Below, piece after piece: positions 24,701 to 38,277 of a DNA stretch of 64,000 bases. The stretch lies in contig CM042893.1 in assembly GCA_023653625.1 (NCBI GenBank), positions 24,551,400 through 24,615,399 on the forward strand, written 5' to 3'. Numbering within the stretch: position 1 is the first letter of the stretch; the number at the start of each line of letters is the position of its first letter. The notes below the pieces were generated by a model. It made no database searches and was not told the origin of the DNA. It was given only the letters and a program-made list of their open reading frames with translations. The translations under genes were made by a program, and so were the position numbers. The DNA comes from Triadica sebifera. Lineage: Eukaryota > Streptophyta > Magnoliopsida > Malpighiales > Euphorbiaceae.

Positions 24701-27304
24701 ATAGTGTTGAAAATGGCTTTATTAGTTTAATTATGATAACTTTTTAACAATACAGCATGTGGGATGCTAATAATTATGACATGAAAACTTAGATTTAAAA
24801 TATAATAATACCCTTCAATTCCCTCATTTTCACATACTATATCTCATCATATAAATAATGATTACTTTTTTTAGAAGCATAACAATGTGAATGGTTGTTT
24901 CTTTGTTTGACCAATGGACTACAATAGAAGAGAGCTTCAAGGAAAAATGAGTTTGATTAGAGAATAAGGATGGCCCTATCCCTCTCATGGAATAGTGGAA
25001 ATGGGCAACCAACCAACTGCCTGATTACCCAACATATTGGACCAGATAATAGAGCATCAGTACTGATGAGCAGTGATTTTGTCCTTATTTATCAATAATT
25101 GAGTAGTCTTAATCTGCATAGTGATAGGATATCCCTACATAGTAATAATATTAATTTACTGATTAATCTCATATTCTTTCAATTTATTCTTCAAATAAAA
25201 TTTTCCACAACATGATTGTTTTTTTTTCCTTTTACTAATCAATCAATAATACAAATAGTACATTCAACATATACCAAAATCACTTTAATTAGACAGTTTT
25301 TCCACATTTAGGAAGCCAAGTCTAATCTAAGATGCTAAGAAAAGATTTTAGTTGATTGTGTAATTTGACCATGCATAACAATTGCATTAAAAAAAATTCA
25401 AAATTATAAGCAATGTGCTCATGGTTTAACAATTTACTGCATTTTAGTAACACAATGCCCCAAAAAGGTAATTCATGCTTTAAATCACATTTCAATCATT
25501 GTATTTGACATGATTTGTCAAGTTCTTTATATTATTTTTATATCGTATACTTATATACTTTCAATTTTAATATAATTTGATGCATACGCATCATATTTTA
25601 ATCTATGTCAGCACATAAATATTTAAATAGTGAAATATTTAAATATTAAAAAAATGGTATTTAAAAATAAGTATCAATAAGTACCCAAAAAAAATATTGG
25701 TGTGACAAGTTCATAAAATCGTAAACCATTCAACCTAAAATTAATCCACAGTTTTATTTTCAGCCAATCCACAGAATAGCTTAGATGGATAGATATCTCA
25801 GTAACACTCTTCAACTTCTCTTTTAAGGCTTTAATAGGCTTAAAATTTTAACAGAGAAGAGCATGTGAATAGGAGGGTTAGGAGGCATCTAACACATGCT
25901 AGCAATCCTAAAGTAACTAAATAAAAATACTTCGTATTAATATATATCAAGCATAATAATATTGGGTTTTTTTTTTTTAATATGATCACAGATCTGCATG
26001 AATGGTTGACCTAATTATCCTACTTTCACAAAGGACCATGCTTCTACGTTTGCTTAATTAATTTGTGTTGAAAATAATGGACTGCATGTTATTGGCCTAT
26101 CATGGCCAATTATAAGTTAGAAAATTATTGATTATAGGTTTAATCATTGTTTATCCATCTCAAGACTGCACATTAAGCTAAGGATATATAATTTTAATAC
26201 TATATAGTTTCTTGTTAAGTTGACCAATGGACATTGTTATGCGCTCCATGCAACTTTGAATAGATTAAGAATGTTTGCAAAGAGAACACTAGCTAGAAAT
26301 ACAGTGACCCCTTCCCATGTTCATGAATTAGCATTAATTAATTTTTATAATCTTAATTACATTAGGAATAATGGTATTAGATAGGCATAATAAGGTTTAT
26401 ATATACATGTGGCTACTTGCCCTATATTTCATAATCACCTTCCCAATTTATATTCAAATTAAATGTGTGTGTATATGTATATAAGGGAATATTTTGATCC
26501 TTAAAATTTATAAATTTGTATAATTAAATTGCTCAAAAAAATTTATTTTAGCTTTGAGTTAATGTTGTTCTTATTTTTATAAAATATTTAACATTTAATT
26601 AATAATAGTTTAGATGGTTAACGGAATAAACTTTGATTAATCTTTATTTCTAAAATATTTAACATTTTTCAATTGAAGAACTAAATTAATTCGAAATTAA
26701 TAATTTAAAAAGTATTAAGATTTTAATTATTCAATATTTTTCCTATTATTTTTTTGAAATTTTATAATGTTAATTTTAATAATCTCGATAAAAAGGTAGA
26801 TAGGGTTTTTGATTTTAGGGATAAAGTAAATGTATGAAAAAGATTTAGACCATTCACATGTTTTGATACCATATACATGGTAATATATGGCATGCTAGAA
26901 TAATTTCTGAAGACCCAAACCAGGAATCTAAAATTCTAGCCTACTAACAATAGCCTAGTTTGACTTTTGTAAGAGAAAAGAAAAAACTTTTAGTACAAAG
27001 ATTGCATCACCCAGCACCATGTGGGCATTCAAAAAAAAAAACAGTTGTTTATGTAAATAATCCTCCACTTTCTGTTAATAAAATTTTAAAACACAAAGAT
27101 AAGGAATAGATAAAAATCAATCAAACTTATAATGGCAATTGGGAAACAGAAGTCGTGTGTAGGTTCTTGGCTTTCATGAACTAATAAAACCCAATTCAAT
27201 TCCAAATAAAAACATCAAATTTGATCGCCATGTGTTTGTTAAAATGTCCAAGTAAAATCTTTTTATTTGTAAGGGTGGAAAAAATCAGGTAGGAATTGGG
27301 GCCT

Positions 27305-27480
27305 ACTAATTTCTAAAAAGTATTTTTTTAAAAAAATTATTGTTAATTTTTTTGAATTATAAATATTATTTTTTCAAAAAATTCATATAAATATATTTTT
27401 TCCAAAAACAAGACTTTGAAAAAAAATAAATAATTAAATAAATATAATTTTTTTCACAATCAATAACAATCCCAAACACC
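27305..27480. repeat. MITE-like dispersed repeat, copy 5
   Basis: It ends caataacaatcccaaacacc; the reverse complement, ggtgtttgggattgttattg, closely matches the left end of the copy at 24547. The interior is alternating A- and T-runs. The left end is not sharply defined. Confidence 0.6.
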
Positions 27481-29530
27481 CATAATTGTCAGTTACTTGT
27501 CAATTGTTCTCCAATGGTAGCAAGGACGATTACGATGTGCCCACGAGGGGTAACGTGCAAAAGGGGTGATGATGATTTTCCATTGTTGTTTCTTGCATCC
27601 CATTAGAGCCCCACCAATTGTTAAAATTTCATGCCCTATTGAGGCCAAGATCACCCCAGACCACATGCCCTTCTCTTTTAATAACTCAAGATTAAGGAAA
27701 GATTTTCCTTTTTTCTTATTAAAAAAAAATAAGAAATGGGTAAGGAAGAAGGAAAGAAACAACAGCAAAGACAAGCACTTAAACATGAAAACAAAATGGA
27801 ATGGGGACCTTAACACATGGGGGGATGCGGGTGGAAGTTGGGTGGCTTTGAGCTTGTGGAAGTGGAGCCAACTAAAAAGGTCGAATCTTTTTCAATTTTG
27901 TTAAATTGTTTGCAATCACAATCACACACTCGTCGTGGCAATGTCTTATGTTCATATATATATATTTTTTGATTAATTTTTTTAATTACGATTTACTATA
28001 AATTCCACTGAAACTTTAAATTCTAAATCTCAGAATTTCAATTACCTAATCTATATCCCTAAACTAAACTAAAATTTATTGATTATTTTAATCATTTTTA
28101 ATTCTTAATTTAATTCAGTTTTTTTTTATGATTATATGATTAATCTTTCTTCTCCCTTTTGTTTTCTCCACTTTTTTCTGGGTTTATTTAGGTAATGTTT
28201 ATCTTGATTTTTAATTGTTAATTAATTTTCTTTTTAGGAATCTAAGGTTCCCAAAAGTCGATGCATTATCATGTTAACATGAAAAAAAATAAACAAATCA
28301 ATGCTTAAAAGCTGGAAATTATTGTCACACAATTTGATTGGTGACAGCTTGTTAAGATATATAAATTAATATTTGTCATTAGATAAATCCTACTTCATCC
28401 TTTTGTATTATTTAAAAAAATAGATTCACTTTCATATTCAGACATATTAAAAGATTTTACTTAATATGCTTAGAATTATAAATTTTCTCATATATCTCCA
28501 AATTACTAAAAGTATTATTAAAAAAATAAAAATTGATAATTCATATTTATTAATAACTTAACGCATTAAATATAGACATAATGAAAAATTAACAAACAAC
28601 TATATTTATTTTTTTAGAAAAAAAAAAGTGTTGCATTTGACTAGAGGTTTTCTCTTTGAACAGATATATTATTAGAGTTTGTGACTCTAAAACAAAGGAA
28701 AATATTAAAAGTGATGTTTCTTATCAAGATATCATTTTCCCTCCTTTTCCTTTTAAAAAAAATGAATCAAGATTTCCTCATTTTGTCGAGGTTGACAGGC
28801 TTGTTTTATTTTCTGTGCCCTCACAAACCTCCTTGGAGTGACAAGTTCAAGCACATGCAAAAGGTTTAGTTATTTTCTAGTTCACCCCTGTTGGCTGTCA
28901 AATTTGTTATTATGTGTCCAATGACAATGAATTTTTGGTTTTTATGAAATGTTTGGTATACTAAAATAATAGAATTTTATGAAAAATGAAATTTTATTTT
29001 TAAATTGGTGTTTTAAGATTCTATTTTTACATTCAGTTTAATTTTGTTAAAATTATTTTTTTTAAAATATAAAATATTTTATTTAAAAAATATAGAAAAA
29101 TTTTAAATGCCAAATATTAGATATCCTTATAGATGAATCAAAATTTCATTATCAAATATTTTAACTATCAAACTTAAATTTAGAATAAGAATTATATTCT
29201 TATTCCAAAATTTTAGAATATCAAACATGGGTTTTAAACACTTTGGATCAAAATCATCACATAAAATCATATAAATATTGTCCACATGCATTCCAGTCAA
29301 AATAGATAAGTAATCCAAAGTTAGCTAACCAATGCAAGGACCACACGACATAATATAAGGTTTTGTCCTCTCAACCATGTTCATAGTCACATATCATATA
29401 AAGATACAACACTTCATGCCCCATTCTATTTTCATTTAACCTAAAATTGTAAATTTGTAGCTAATAGTCAGTTTGATTTATTAACTTTCATACAGATATT
29501 TCATATTCAGCCTCCTCTGGGAAAAAAGTA

Positions 29531-29871
29531 TAGATATTTTAGTTCTTGAATCTTATTATTTGTGCAATTAAGTCCTTCAACTAAAATTTATTCAATTGAC
29601 TCTTTTAATTATCAATTTTAAACTAATTTAGTTCTTCGAATGTAAATTTATTTGTTTAATTAATTAGGAACTAAGTGTTTTATACATGACGACTAATTAA
29701 AAATATATTTAATCGACTACCTTAACCATCATTAATTAAATACCAAGACTAAACTAGACAACTAAAAGTATCAATTGGGCAAATTTGATAGTAATTAAGG
29801 GAGTCAATTGAACAAATTTTAATTGAAGTACTTAATTGCATAAATTTATAAGGTTTTAAAGCCAAATTATC
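29531..29871. repeat. Foldback/MITE-like element with long inverted ends
   Basis: The left part contains tgcaattaagtccttcaac, then aaaatttattcaattgactc. The reverse complement of the right part contains tgcaattaagtacttcaat, then aaaatttgttcaattgactc. The inverted ends are roughly 90 bases each with many substitutions, flanking a centre with no coding. This is typical of an old non-autonomous DNA element. Exact termini and target duplication were not resolved. Confidence 0.65.
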
Positions 29872-30393
29872 CTTTTTTTTTCCAAATTTTTTTACATAAA
29901 TGCATGATCATCTTAATAATTTATTGTGATATGGCTTGCTAGATATGCAAAAAATATTTGAAAACACAAACTGAAAAAGTACAATCAGAGCAAACTATAT
30001 AAAACATAGTGTTTATATGAAATACTTAGTTTGCTTTGTAAATATGTACTGTAGGAATGCAAGTACAAATACAAGCCAAGGGACAATCAGCTTTTGTTTC
30101 CTGCTAGATCAAAGGGCTTGTTTCAACAACACAGAAACTGTTGCCAAGTTGTCTTTGATAGAGTACAAGGTTCCAATTAGACAAGGAGTTTAATATATAC
30201 ACAAATAGTTTTTTTATGTTTTTTCTTTGCACAAATATTATTGGGAAGTGAAATGGTGAAACTTAAAATTGGAACCTGTCATGCAATTCTTTTACAATTG
30301 CCAATTTCAATTTATAAATTTAAAATATTGTATTTTTTTTTGTTTATTATCAAATAAATTGATTTTTTTTGTTAAAATTAATAAATTTGAACT

Positions 30394-30870
30394 TTACAGA
30401 CTTCATCGGCATGACGGAAGCTTTATAAGGGTGTCTTCATGAGCGTGAAATTAGGGGGTCTTAATTTTATATAATTAATTATATTAACTTAAATTTATAT
30501 TTTATATTAATTAATTACTTAATTATATAATAATTAATTTTAAGTATATAAATTAATAAAATATATATTATTTATTTATTTCATTCAATTTTATTATTGA
30601 AATTAACATTATTTAAAATTTATTACTTTAATTAATTATACATTAATTAATATTATTTATATTAATTATTAAAATATTATTTATTTATTTATTTTATTAG
30701 AAAATAATATATCGAAATCCGCTATAATTTTTTATTCATTTAAAATTGTCTCTCATGTTTCATTTCCTGTAAGCTTACAAATTTGCAAATTATTCATACA
30801 ATTCACTTTGCAATTGTCACATCAGCAATGCAATTTGCTTTGAAAGCTGATAGAAATGTTTAAAGAGGGT
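30394..30870. repeat. AT-rich dispersed repeat, copy A
   Basis: The right end (about 30700-30870: ttattcattt, then gtaagcttacaaatttgcaaatt, caattcactttgcaattg, gctgata) parallels the right end of the block at 33925-34745. The body is almost pure A/T with repeated 'attaatta' phrases. The relationship was judged by eye. Confidence 0.35.
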
Positions 30871-31583
30871 TTACCATGACAGTAAAATATGATTAATAAA
30901 TCATTTTTAAGAAAATGGAAAATTACAAGTTTACGTTTCAATTGAAAGAGTTGTGCTAAACACCACCAACTTGTGGTATGTGCCATTTGGATCATGTGGG
31001 TTCATCATGAGATCCTCCAAAGAGACATATATCAATTCATGTCCATTGTGTGCACCATAAATTGGTAATGTTTAATAAAATCTTATAATCCCGAAAAATA
31101 AATATATTGTAAGATGAGTAAATTTTGATAGAATGGAATTAAAATTTTGTTGAAAAAGAAGTTAATCGGGGTATCTAATTTAAAAAAAAAAAAGGAAAAA
31201 AAAAAGTAATATCAGAAAGACTGATTGCAATAAGTTAGCTGCTGATATATATAGACAGGATAAAAAGGTAAGATCTTGAAGAGAAAAAAAGTAAAAGATC
31301 AGTGGATGGAGGAAGCAGTCATCGAGCACACGTGAATGAGTCTCTGCTTCATCTGCCATCAACTTGCACTATGCAGTGACTCTCACCCACATTCTGATTT
31401 ATTGGGTAAATCTAAAGATTGGATAGGATCATGGGACTCATTTTCATTCATCTTTTTTTTTTTAATCGTTTTCGAAAAACAAAATGCTATAAGTCAAAAA
31501 AAAAAAAAAAAACATTTTAGCATGCTCAACGAAATTTTTGTTTTATATATTCAGTTTTCAAACTCTTATCTTTAATTTTTCAC

Positions 31584-31586
<3 letters not shown>

Positions 31587-31643
<57 letters not shown>
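31587..31643. repeat. AT microsatellite
   Basis: About 28 tandem AT units. Confidence 0.95.
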
Positions 31644-31646
<3 letters not shown>

Positions 31647-32130
31647 AAATTACTACACCTAAAAATAAACTTTTAAAACAACTAATAGTTTATTTCTTAT
31701 GTTGTTTTAGAGAATAATTAAAAAGACTAATATTTGAATTTACTAGTTATCTTGTAGTTACAGTCGTTAATAAGGAACAAAAATTCTAAATTTTTATAAA
31801 ATATTATTATATTGTATATAAATTCTAAAAAATTTACATAAAAATATTTTAAATATAAAAAAATCACATTATATATTGCACTGTAATTTTTGAAATTCAT
31901 ACAATATTACATAAGTGGGCATTTATCTTAAATGACAAATGGATAAATTTTTAGTTTTTTAAAAATTTATTTCTAATAATAATTTGAAAAATTTTATAAA
32001 AATTTTCTATAATTTGTTTTATATATATATATGATATCTATAATTATCATTTATCAAATTGGTTTAATGAATGTATCTCAGAAAAGATCTTCTTCTGATA
32101 AAGATCTACTGACCAACTAGAAAAGCTAAA

Positions 32131-32132
<2 letters not shown>

Positions 32133-32182
<50 letters not shown>
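32133..32182. repeat. AT microsatellite
   Basis: About 24 tandem AT units, 0.5 kb from the previous AT array. Confidence 0.95.
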
Positions 32183-32185
<3 letters not shown>

Positions 32186-32328
32186 GATTGACATTATTCA
32201 TTTTAATTCAACTAATTCTGTATCTCTAATTTTATTATTTTTTTATACTAGTTTTATTCTTATAACTATAAAAAATAAAACAATTCATAAAACTTTAATT
32301 TTTCATTTCAACTCCTAAATTGTCATAC

Positions 32329-32332
32329 TATA

Positions 32333-32402
<70 letters not shown>
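32329..32402. repeat. TAA microsatellite
   Basis: About 24 uninterrupted TAA units, the longest trinucleotide array in the window. Confidence 0.95.
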
Positions 32403-32403
<1 letters not shown>

Positions 32404-33200
32404 ACTTTTTATTCGATACAAATATATATTATCATAGAAAATGGTATTATTTGATCCTAATATATTTAATTTTTTTAATTTAGTTTTGAAATTATTATTT
32501 TATGCGTTTAAAGACTTAACATTATAAATATTTTGATGAGTCTAAATGATAAAAGTAGAGGTGAGTTAATGGACTTTAACTTTGATAATTTTGATAATTT
32601 TTTATTTCATATTTCATCAAATTAATTTTTTTTGTTGATAATAAAAGTCTTCTTTTAATTAATATTCTTATTAAAATTCGTTATATAAATGTTATAGATA
32701 AATGAAAATAAGAATTTAAATGTTGAATGTATAAAATAAAAATCTTAGCAATCAAATTAAAAAACCACAAAGTAGAAGAGTTAAAAAAGTGTGTGTATAT
32801 ATATATATTAAATACAAATTTTTGTTTATTTTTAAATTTTTATTTGAGAATATTAAAATTGCGTTGACTATAAAAGAAAATACAATTATTTTAGGTTCTC
32901 TTCAAATGTTTATTTTGAAAAAAAAAAAGATTAATATATTTATTGTGTCATTTTTAAAATTAAAAGAACATTTATGATATAAATATAAATAATTTAATGA
33001 TTTTTTGTAATTTTTAGTAAGAGGCAATTTTTAAAAACATTGTAAAATTAAATTTAAATGGTATAGAAAAGAAAACTAATAATGAAAGGGGACAGATAGA
33101 GAGAGGGGAAAGGGACAAAAGGGAAATGAAAAAAAAAAAAAAAAAAAAAAAGACAAAAGATGAAAAGACAAAAGAAAAGAGTTTGAGTGAATAAAAACAG

Positions 33201-33232
33201 GTGCACGTGGACACAAGTAACCACACGTGCAC
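33201..33232. promoter_or_regulatory. Inverted pair of G-box (CACGTG-type) motifs
   Basis: gtgcacgtgg at 33201 and ccacacgtgcac at 33221 form an inverted pair around a 10-base spacer. The first holds a perfect CACGTG and the second an ACGTG core. ACGT-core motifs bind plant bZIP and bHLH factors. No gene was recognised within several kb, so a regulatory role is only a suggestion. Confidence 0.35.
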
Positions 33233-33415
33233 TCAATCATCATGTCTCTTTCCCCCCACGGGGATAAGATGTTTTCCTAAATTACAAATCTGCTGACATT
33301 CTTTTAATTTACTCTCTCTTATTCATTGCTTTTTTTTTTTTTTTTCTCTCTCTCTCTACTGATTCAAATTTTTATTTTTATTTATTATTTATTTCTAAAT
33401 TCTTGTGATGGTCCT

Positions 33416-33416
<1 letters not shown>

Positions 33417-33462
<46 letters not shown>

Positions 33463-33463
33463 T
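33417..33463. repeat. ATT microsatellite
   Basis: About 15 tandem ATT units, preceded by a long T-run and a CT-repeat (about 33331-33357). Confidence 0.95.
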
Positions 33464-33924
33464 AAGTTCTGCTAGTGATTTTTGTTGTTGGCAACTGGGA
33501 TTGTGAGTCTCAAGAACTTTTCAATTAATATTCTCTCTCTCTTTCTTTAATTTACTGTTTGAATGATTTTAATTTTTTCTTCCTTTATGAATATTATTTT
33601 TTGCCTTTTGTATACAGGTTTCTCAATTTGAAATTTAGTTTTTTCCTCTTTCCAAAAACTCAACTTAAATATAAAATATATATATCTAATGAAAAAATTA
33701 TATTGACTAGAAATAATAATAATTAACAATTTTTCAAGTCACCATTTTATTATCCAAATTCAACTCAAAGATGAAGAGACAAGACATGAACTACAATAAA
33801 TTCTACAAAATTTTTAACTGTACTAAGTCAAAATTTTCTTTTAAACTTGCTCATTATATTATCCTTTAGTTAAAAAGGCATTTTAGTCAAATATTCACAT
33901 TCCTTAATTCTAGTGCCACCACCT

Positions 33925-34745
33925 AAAATGACACTACAATTGCAAAGTGTGGTTTCACTGCAATATTAATAAAATTTTAATTATATTTTTAAATATATTT
34001 TATTTTTTGTAATTAATATCAAGTTTAATGTATAGATATATTTTATCTTTATAATTAATATTAATTTTAATTTATAGAATCCGTTAATATTTTAATATAT
34101 TTTATTTATTATTAACCATTAAATTATTATTATTGGTTGTTGTCTCAAATGCATTATTGTTATGGTGTATATTATTATTATTATTATTAACTTTGTAATT
34201 AAAATATGAAATTAAGTTAATAAAATTAATTATATTACTAATTTTTTATATTAATTAAATTTAGTTTTATATTAATTATATTAATAATTATATTTATATT
34301 ATTAAATAAAAATAATTATATTGACTTAATTTTATTCTTTATATTATGAAATTAAATTAATCAAATTATCGATATTATTAATTTTTATATTAATTAACTT
34401 TAATTTTATATTAATTATATTAATAATTATTTTTATATTGTTAAATATAATTATTTTATTAACTTAATTTTATACTTTATATTAAAATTCTACTTAATTA
34501 ATTGATTAATTATGTTAACTATTAATTAATTTAAAATATATTAATGAATAAAAATTATTCTTTATTTATTCTATTTAAATTATTATAAAATAATACAAAT
34601 GGGACTCACAAAAAAATTTTATTCATATGAAATTCTCTATTTTCTTTCAACATTTAAAAGCTTGCAAATTAGCAAACAACCCATCCATCAATACAATTAG
34701 GTTTGCAATTACACTTGCAAGCTGATGCAAGTGCTCTTATATTAA
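33925..34745. repeat. AT-rich dispersed repeat, copy B
   Basis: The left end has actacaattgcaaagtgtgg. The right end has agcttgcaaattagcaaac, caatacaatt, ttgcaattacacttgcaagc and gatgcaagtgctcttat. Phrases built on 'ttgcaa' recur at both ends, and the right end resembles that of copy A (30394-30870). The body is dominated by 'ttaattatatta' phrases. A non-autonomous DNA element is plausible. Confidence 0.4.
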
Positions 34746-36152
34746 AGTGGAGGGAGTAGTTACTAACATATAGTTAGTTGAAATGGTTTGACGACTTTTC
34801 CTTTTAATTAAGATCTCATATTAGAGTCTTGTAGTAGTTTGACATATTTTTCTGCGCTGTGAGACTTTACTTCATAATAAGTTAATAATTAGCTCAAATC
34901 GGATTAGTTAGAATCTATGAATTTTTAGAGAGCAGTTAATAATGCACCAAAAAATAGAGGGAGTATGTATATAATTAATATTTGTTAATTTTTATTATAT
35001 TTTTATTTAACGTGTCTAATTATCATTTCTTAATTTTTCAATAATGCTCATAATTTATGTAGGGATATATTAATAAGAATGCCTAATCAATGTACTAATT
35101 AAATTTCTTTATATGTATGAAAATAAAAGTAAGCCTATATTTTGAGATGGGAGAATTAAAAAAAAAATCATAGATTAGAAATTCAAGGAGTTATTTTCAT
35201 ATATAAGGTTAATATATAAAAAAATTCTTAAATTCATCATGAAAATATATTTTAAAATTTTGCTACTTAATATTGATAATTAATGTTTAAATTGCCAAAT
35301 GAATCAGTTGTTATTTCACGTGTTGAAGCAAGGTTTACAATTCAGTTTATATAAAAGCTAAGAGTATAATTAATTAACTAACAAGTTGAGTCAACAAAGG
35401 TATAATTAACTAATTAATCACTTGTTATTTCACCGGTTGCAGCAAGGTTTAACTCAAATTCTTACGTAATGGTTTGAATATAAGTTTTGGGTTGGATTTG
35501 ACATGATACACATTCTAATAAAAAACTCTTGTTGTTTTTTCTTATAATTTAATGATACTGGTATTTAGAACTGTAAGATATTGAGTTCGAATCTCCAGTC
35601 GACCTTTTATTAAAAAAAATAAAAAACTACGTCGCTGTTATCACTTTTTAGAAAGATAGAATGGGATAAAACTTTGGAAATAAGAGGGATTTTGCTTCTT
35701 CCTCAATGATCTTCCAGGAACATTACTTTGTTGTGCAGTATATATACAAATTTCATGTTCTATGTGATTCAAATTCTACAAAATTTGTTAGACTCTTCCT
35801 CATTAATAGGAGTAACTATTTCTATGTTCATTAAAAAAGGCATATTTTTCCTTTTGTTTTTAATTCAATTAATTTTTTAATATATGTGAAAATAATTGCA
35901 AATTTATTTGTATGGAAGGGATAGAATAATAATTATTTATGATTTGAAAATAGAAAGTATTAAAAAAATAAGAGTAGAATGTAAATTATTTTGCTTTCAT
36001 AATTTTTTTTATTAGTTTAGTTTACATAAATGTGGTCTTAGCAAATATTATATTTCTTCATGAAAAATATTTGCTTCCCTTAACCTTACCAACAATGCTT
36101 AATTAATTTTAAGAATATGCTAATTAAATATATTCAAATTAAAGGCAAAGCA

Positions 36153-36154
<2 letters not shown>

Positions 36155-36212
<58 letters not shown>
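36155..36212. repeat. AT microsatellite
   Basis: About 29 tandem AT units. Confidence 0.95.
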
Positions 36213-36217
<5 letters not shown>

Positions 36218-38236
36218 AGCTTTCAAAAAGTTTCAAAATTTTCTCCAATAGGTTGATCATTAGATGGTGCCAAAAATCATCAGCAGCCAAGAATTATGGA
36301 TTGAGATAGTTCATGAACCAATGCCATCACCAAACGCACTCATAATCAATATTTGATTCAAACAAATAAGATAAAAATAATATGAATACAACCACGTAGA
36401 TGCAAAATAAATAAATCAATGATTGAATGGAAGGACAAATAGTAGCAGAATTGGAATCATGTGGACATGAATATATCACACGTGTGGATGGGAGAGTATC
36501 AATAATTAAAGAAGAAATGATATAATGGGTGAGAAAGAGAGGCACCAAATTCTAGGGAAAAAAAAAAGCACAAAACAACAAAAAAGAGGTGCTCGTGCAA
36601 CTTCAGTTTTCAAACATGCCTTATCACTTTATTTCCTTGCGAGCAAAATTCATTTTCAAAATTTTAATTTATAATGAGTCATTTAATTAAATTTTTAATA
36701 TTTTATTACATTTAATAAAATATTTTTATTTTATTTTTATTTAACTTTATCTTTAAATATTTATTTACTTCATTTTAAGTTCAATTTACACAACAATAAT
36801 AAAATATTAATATTTTATTAAAAAATAACTAATAAGGACATAAAAGATCATCATTGAACATTTTTTCAACTATAGTTTTTTCGGTAATTGTGTAGCTAAA
36901 GTTTTAAAAATAAAATTTAATTTTTGCCCCACACTCAATAAAATCACTCTCGTAGCCGGTGATCATTATTATGTTTACGCCATTACTGTTGAACATACTC
37001 AACTAATCAAAATCTAACTGTTAATGTCGGCTTCATCATACCACTAGATGTTTCTCTATCTTTTCCATTTCTGATTACTCCTTCCTCATCTCATTCAAGT
37101 TTCATCGTCTCTTTGCTAGGTTCCAGTGAGAAGTTTAAGATATTTCATTTCAATTTGCCAAAAAAAAGAAGATTTTTAGAATTTATAAGTTATTGGGGTA
37201 TAATGTTTAGTAATGAATATGAATTAAAAAAATTAAGCAACTATTTAATTTCAATCCAAACTTAATGATTTCAATAAGGATAAAAACAAGTACAATGTTT
37301 GGTGATGTATAAAGGTTGAGGTTAAAGTGATCAAGGTTTTTTAATTTTTTTGACTTTTAATTTTTTATTTTTAATAATTAAAATAATTCATCTATTAAAA
37401 ATTTATAAAATTAAAAAATAAATGATGTATTGATGATGTATATGTGTCATTTTCATAAACTCTATTATAATTGGACTTGGAGCTAATGTAAATAAATATC
37501 TAAAAATATATTTAAATAAAAATAATAATTTAGAATTCCTATTAAACACCATAAAAGACTAGAGATGAAATCAAACATAGTTTAATAACTTGAAAATAAA
37601 TTTCGCCTATTGATAAATTAACCAAATGAGGTCATTATCAATTTGCATGGGATTCCTCTCCTTTATTTTTTACTTCTCCCTTCCTTCTTATTCTTATCAT
37701 TGATATTTTTTTCTAATTTTTTTTCCATATCTATTGATTATAAAATATAAATACTCTTTTACTAGAATTATATGGATTTAGAGAATTAGACTTAATAATT
37801 ATGATTTTATTATTGTTTCAAAATGACTTAAAATTAATATAAAATTAGTTTCAATATAATTATAAATCTTTATTTTACCTCTTAAATATTCAATATGAAA
37901 TTCTTTTCAATATTTTCTCTCAATTGAAGTGCAAAATGATATGGCCCATCTTGGTCTAGTTATTATTTATTTAATCCCACAAGCTTACTCAATATTTAAT
38001 CTAGTTCTTTCCACTTCTTGTATCTCAATTTACTCATGGAGTACATTGTTAGGCAAAAGAAAATTTAATAATTATGCATTCATAATTCTTTCAAAATAAT
38101 TTAAACCAATTTGAAGTTAATTCTACCATAATATTTATAAATATTTATTCTATCTTTTATTATAAAAATAAATTATATTCAAATTTCATCTTTAATTTAA
38201 TGTATAACTGTGCACCAAATGTACAAGTGATCTATG

Positions 38237-38277
<41 letters not shown>

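Larger units (their letters stand above)
22710..31586. other. Gene-free AT-rich region, first part
   Basis: About 8.9 kb with no recognisable gene on either strand. It contains a TA/TG microsatellite (23654-23697), MITE-like copies at 24547-24700 and 27305-27480, a foldback element at 29531-29871 and an AT-rich repeat at about 30394-30870. Two opposed frames of about 110 residues near 27493-27904 overlap each other and show no domain. Everything else is AT-rich with homopolymer runs. Confidence 0.5.
31587..36212. other. Gene-free region rich in long AT and AAT microsatellites
   Basis: Five long simple repeats lie within 4.6 kb (listed separately), plus a second AT-rich dispersed repeat (33925-34745) and a paired G-box motif (33201-33232). 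A phrase gagttcgaatctcc near 35583 resembles a tRNA B box. No protein-coding gene was recognised; open frames here come from poly-purine or poly-pyrimidine runs. Confidence 0.5.

Noticed and set aside
27493..27904. Overlapping opposite frames of 107 and 112 residues
   Set aside because: Both are built on T/A-rich runs, neither has a domain, and overlapping antisense frames of similar length are usually chance.
31180..33236. Phe/Leu/Lys-rich frames suggesting membrane proteins
   Set aside because: They come from homopolymer and CT/GA repeat runs.
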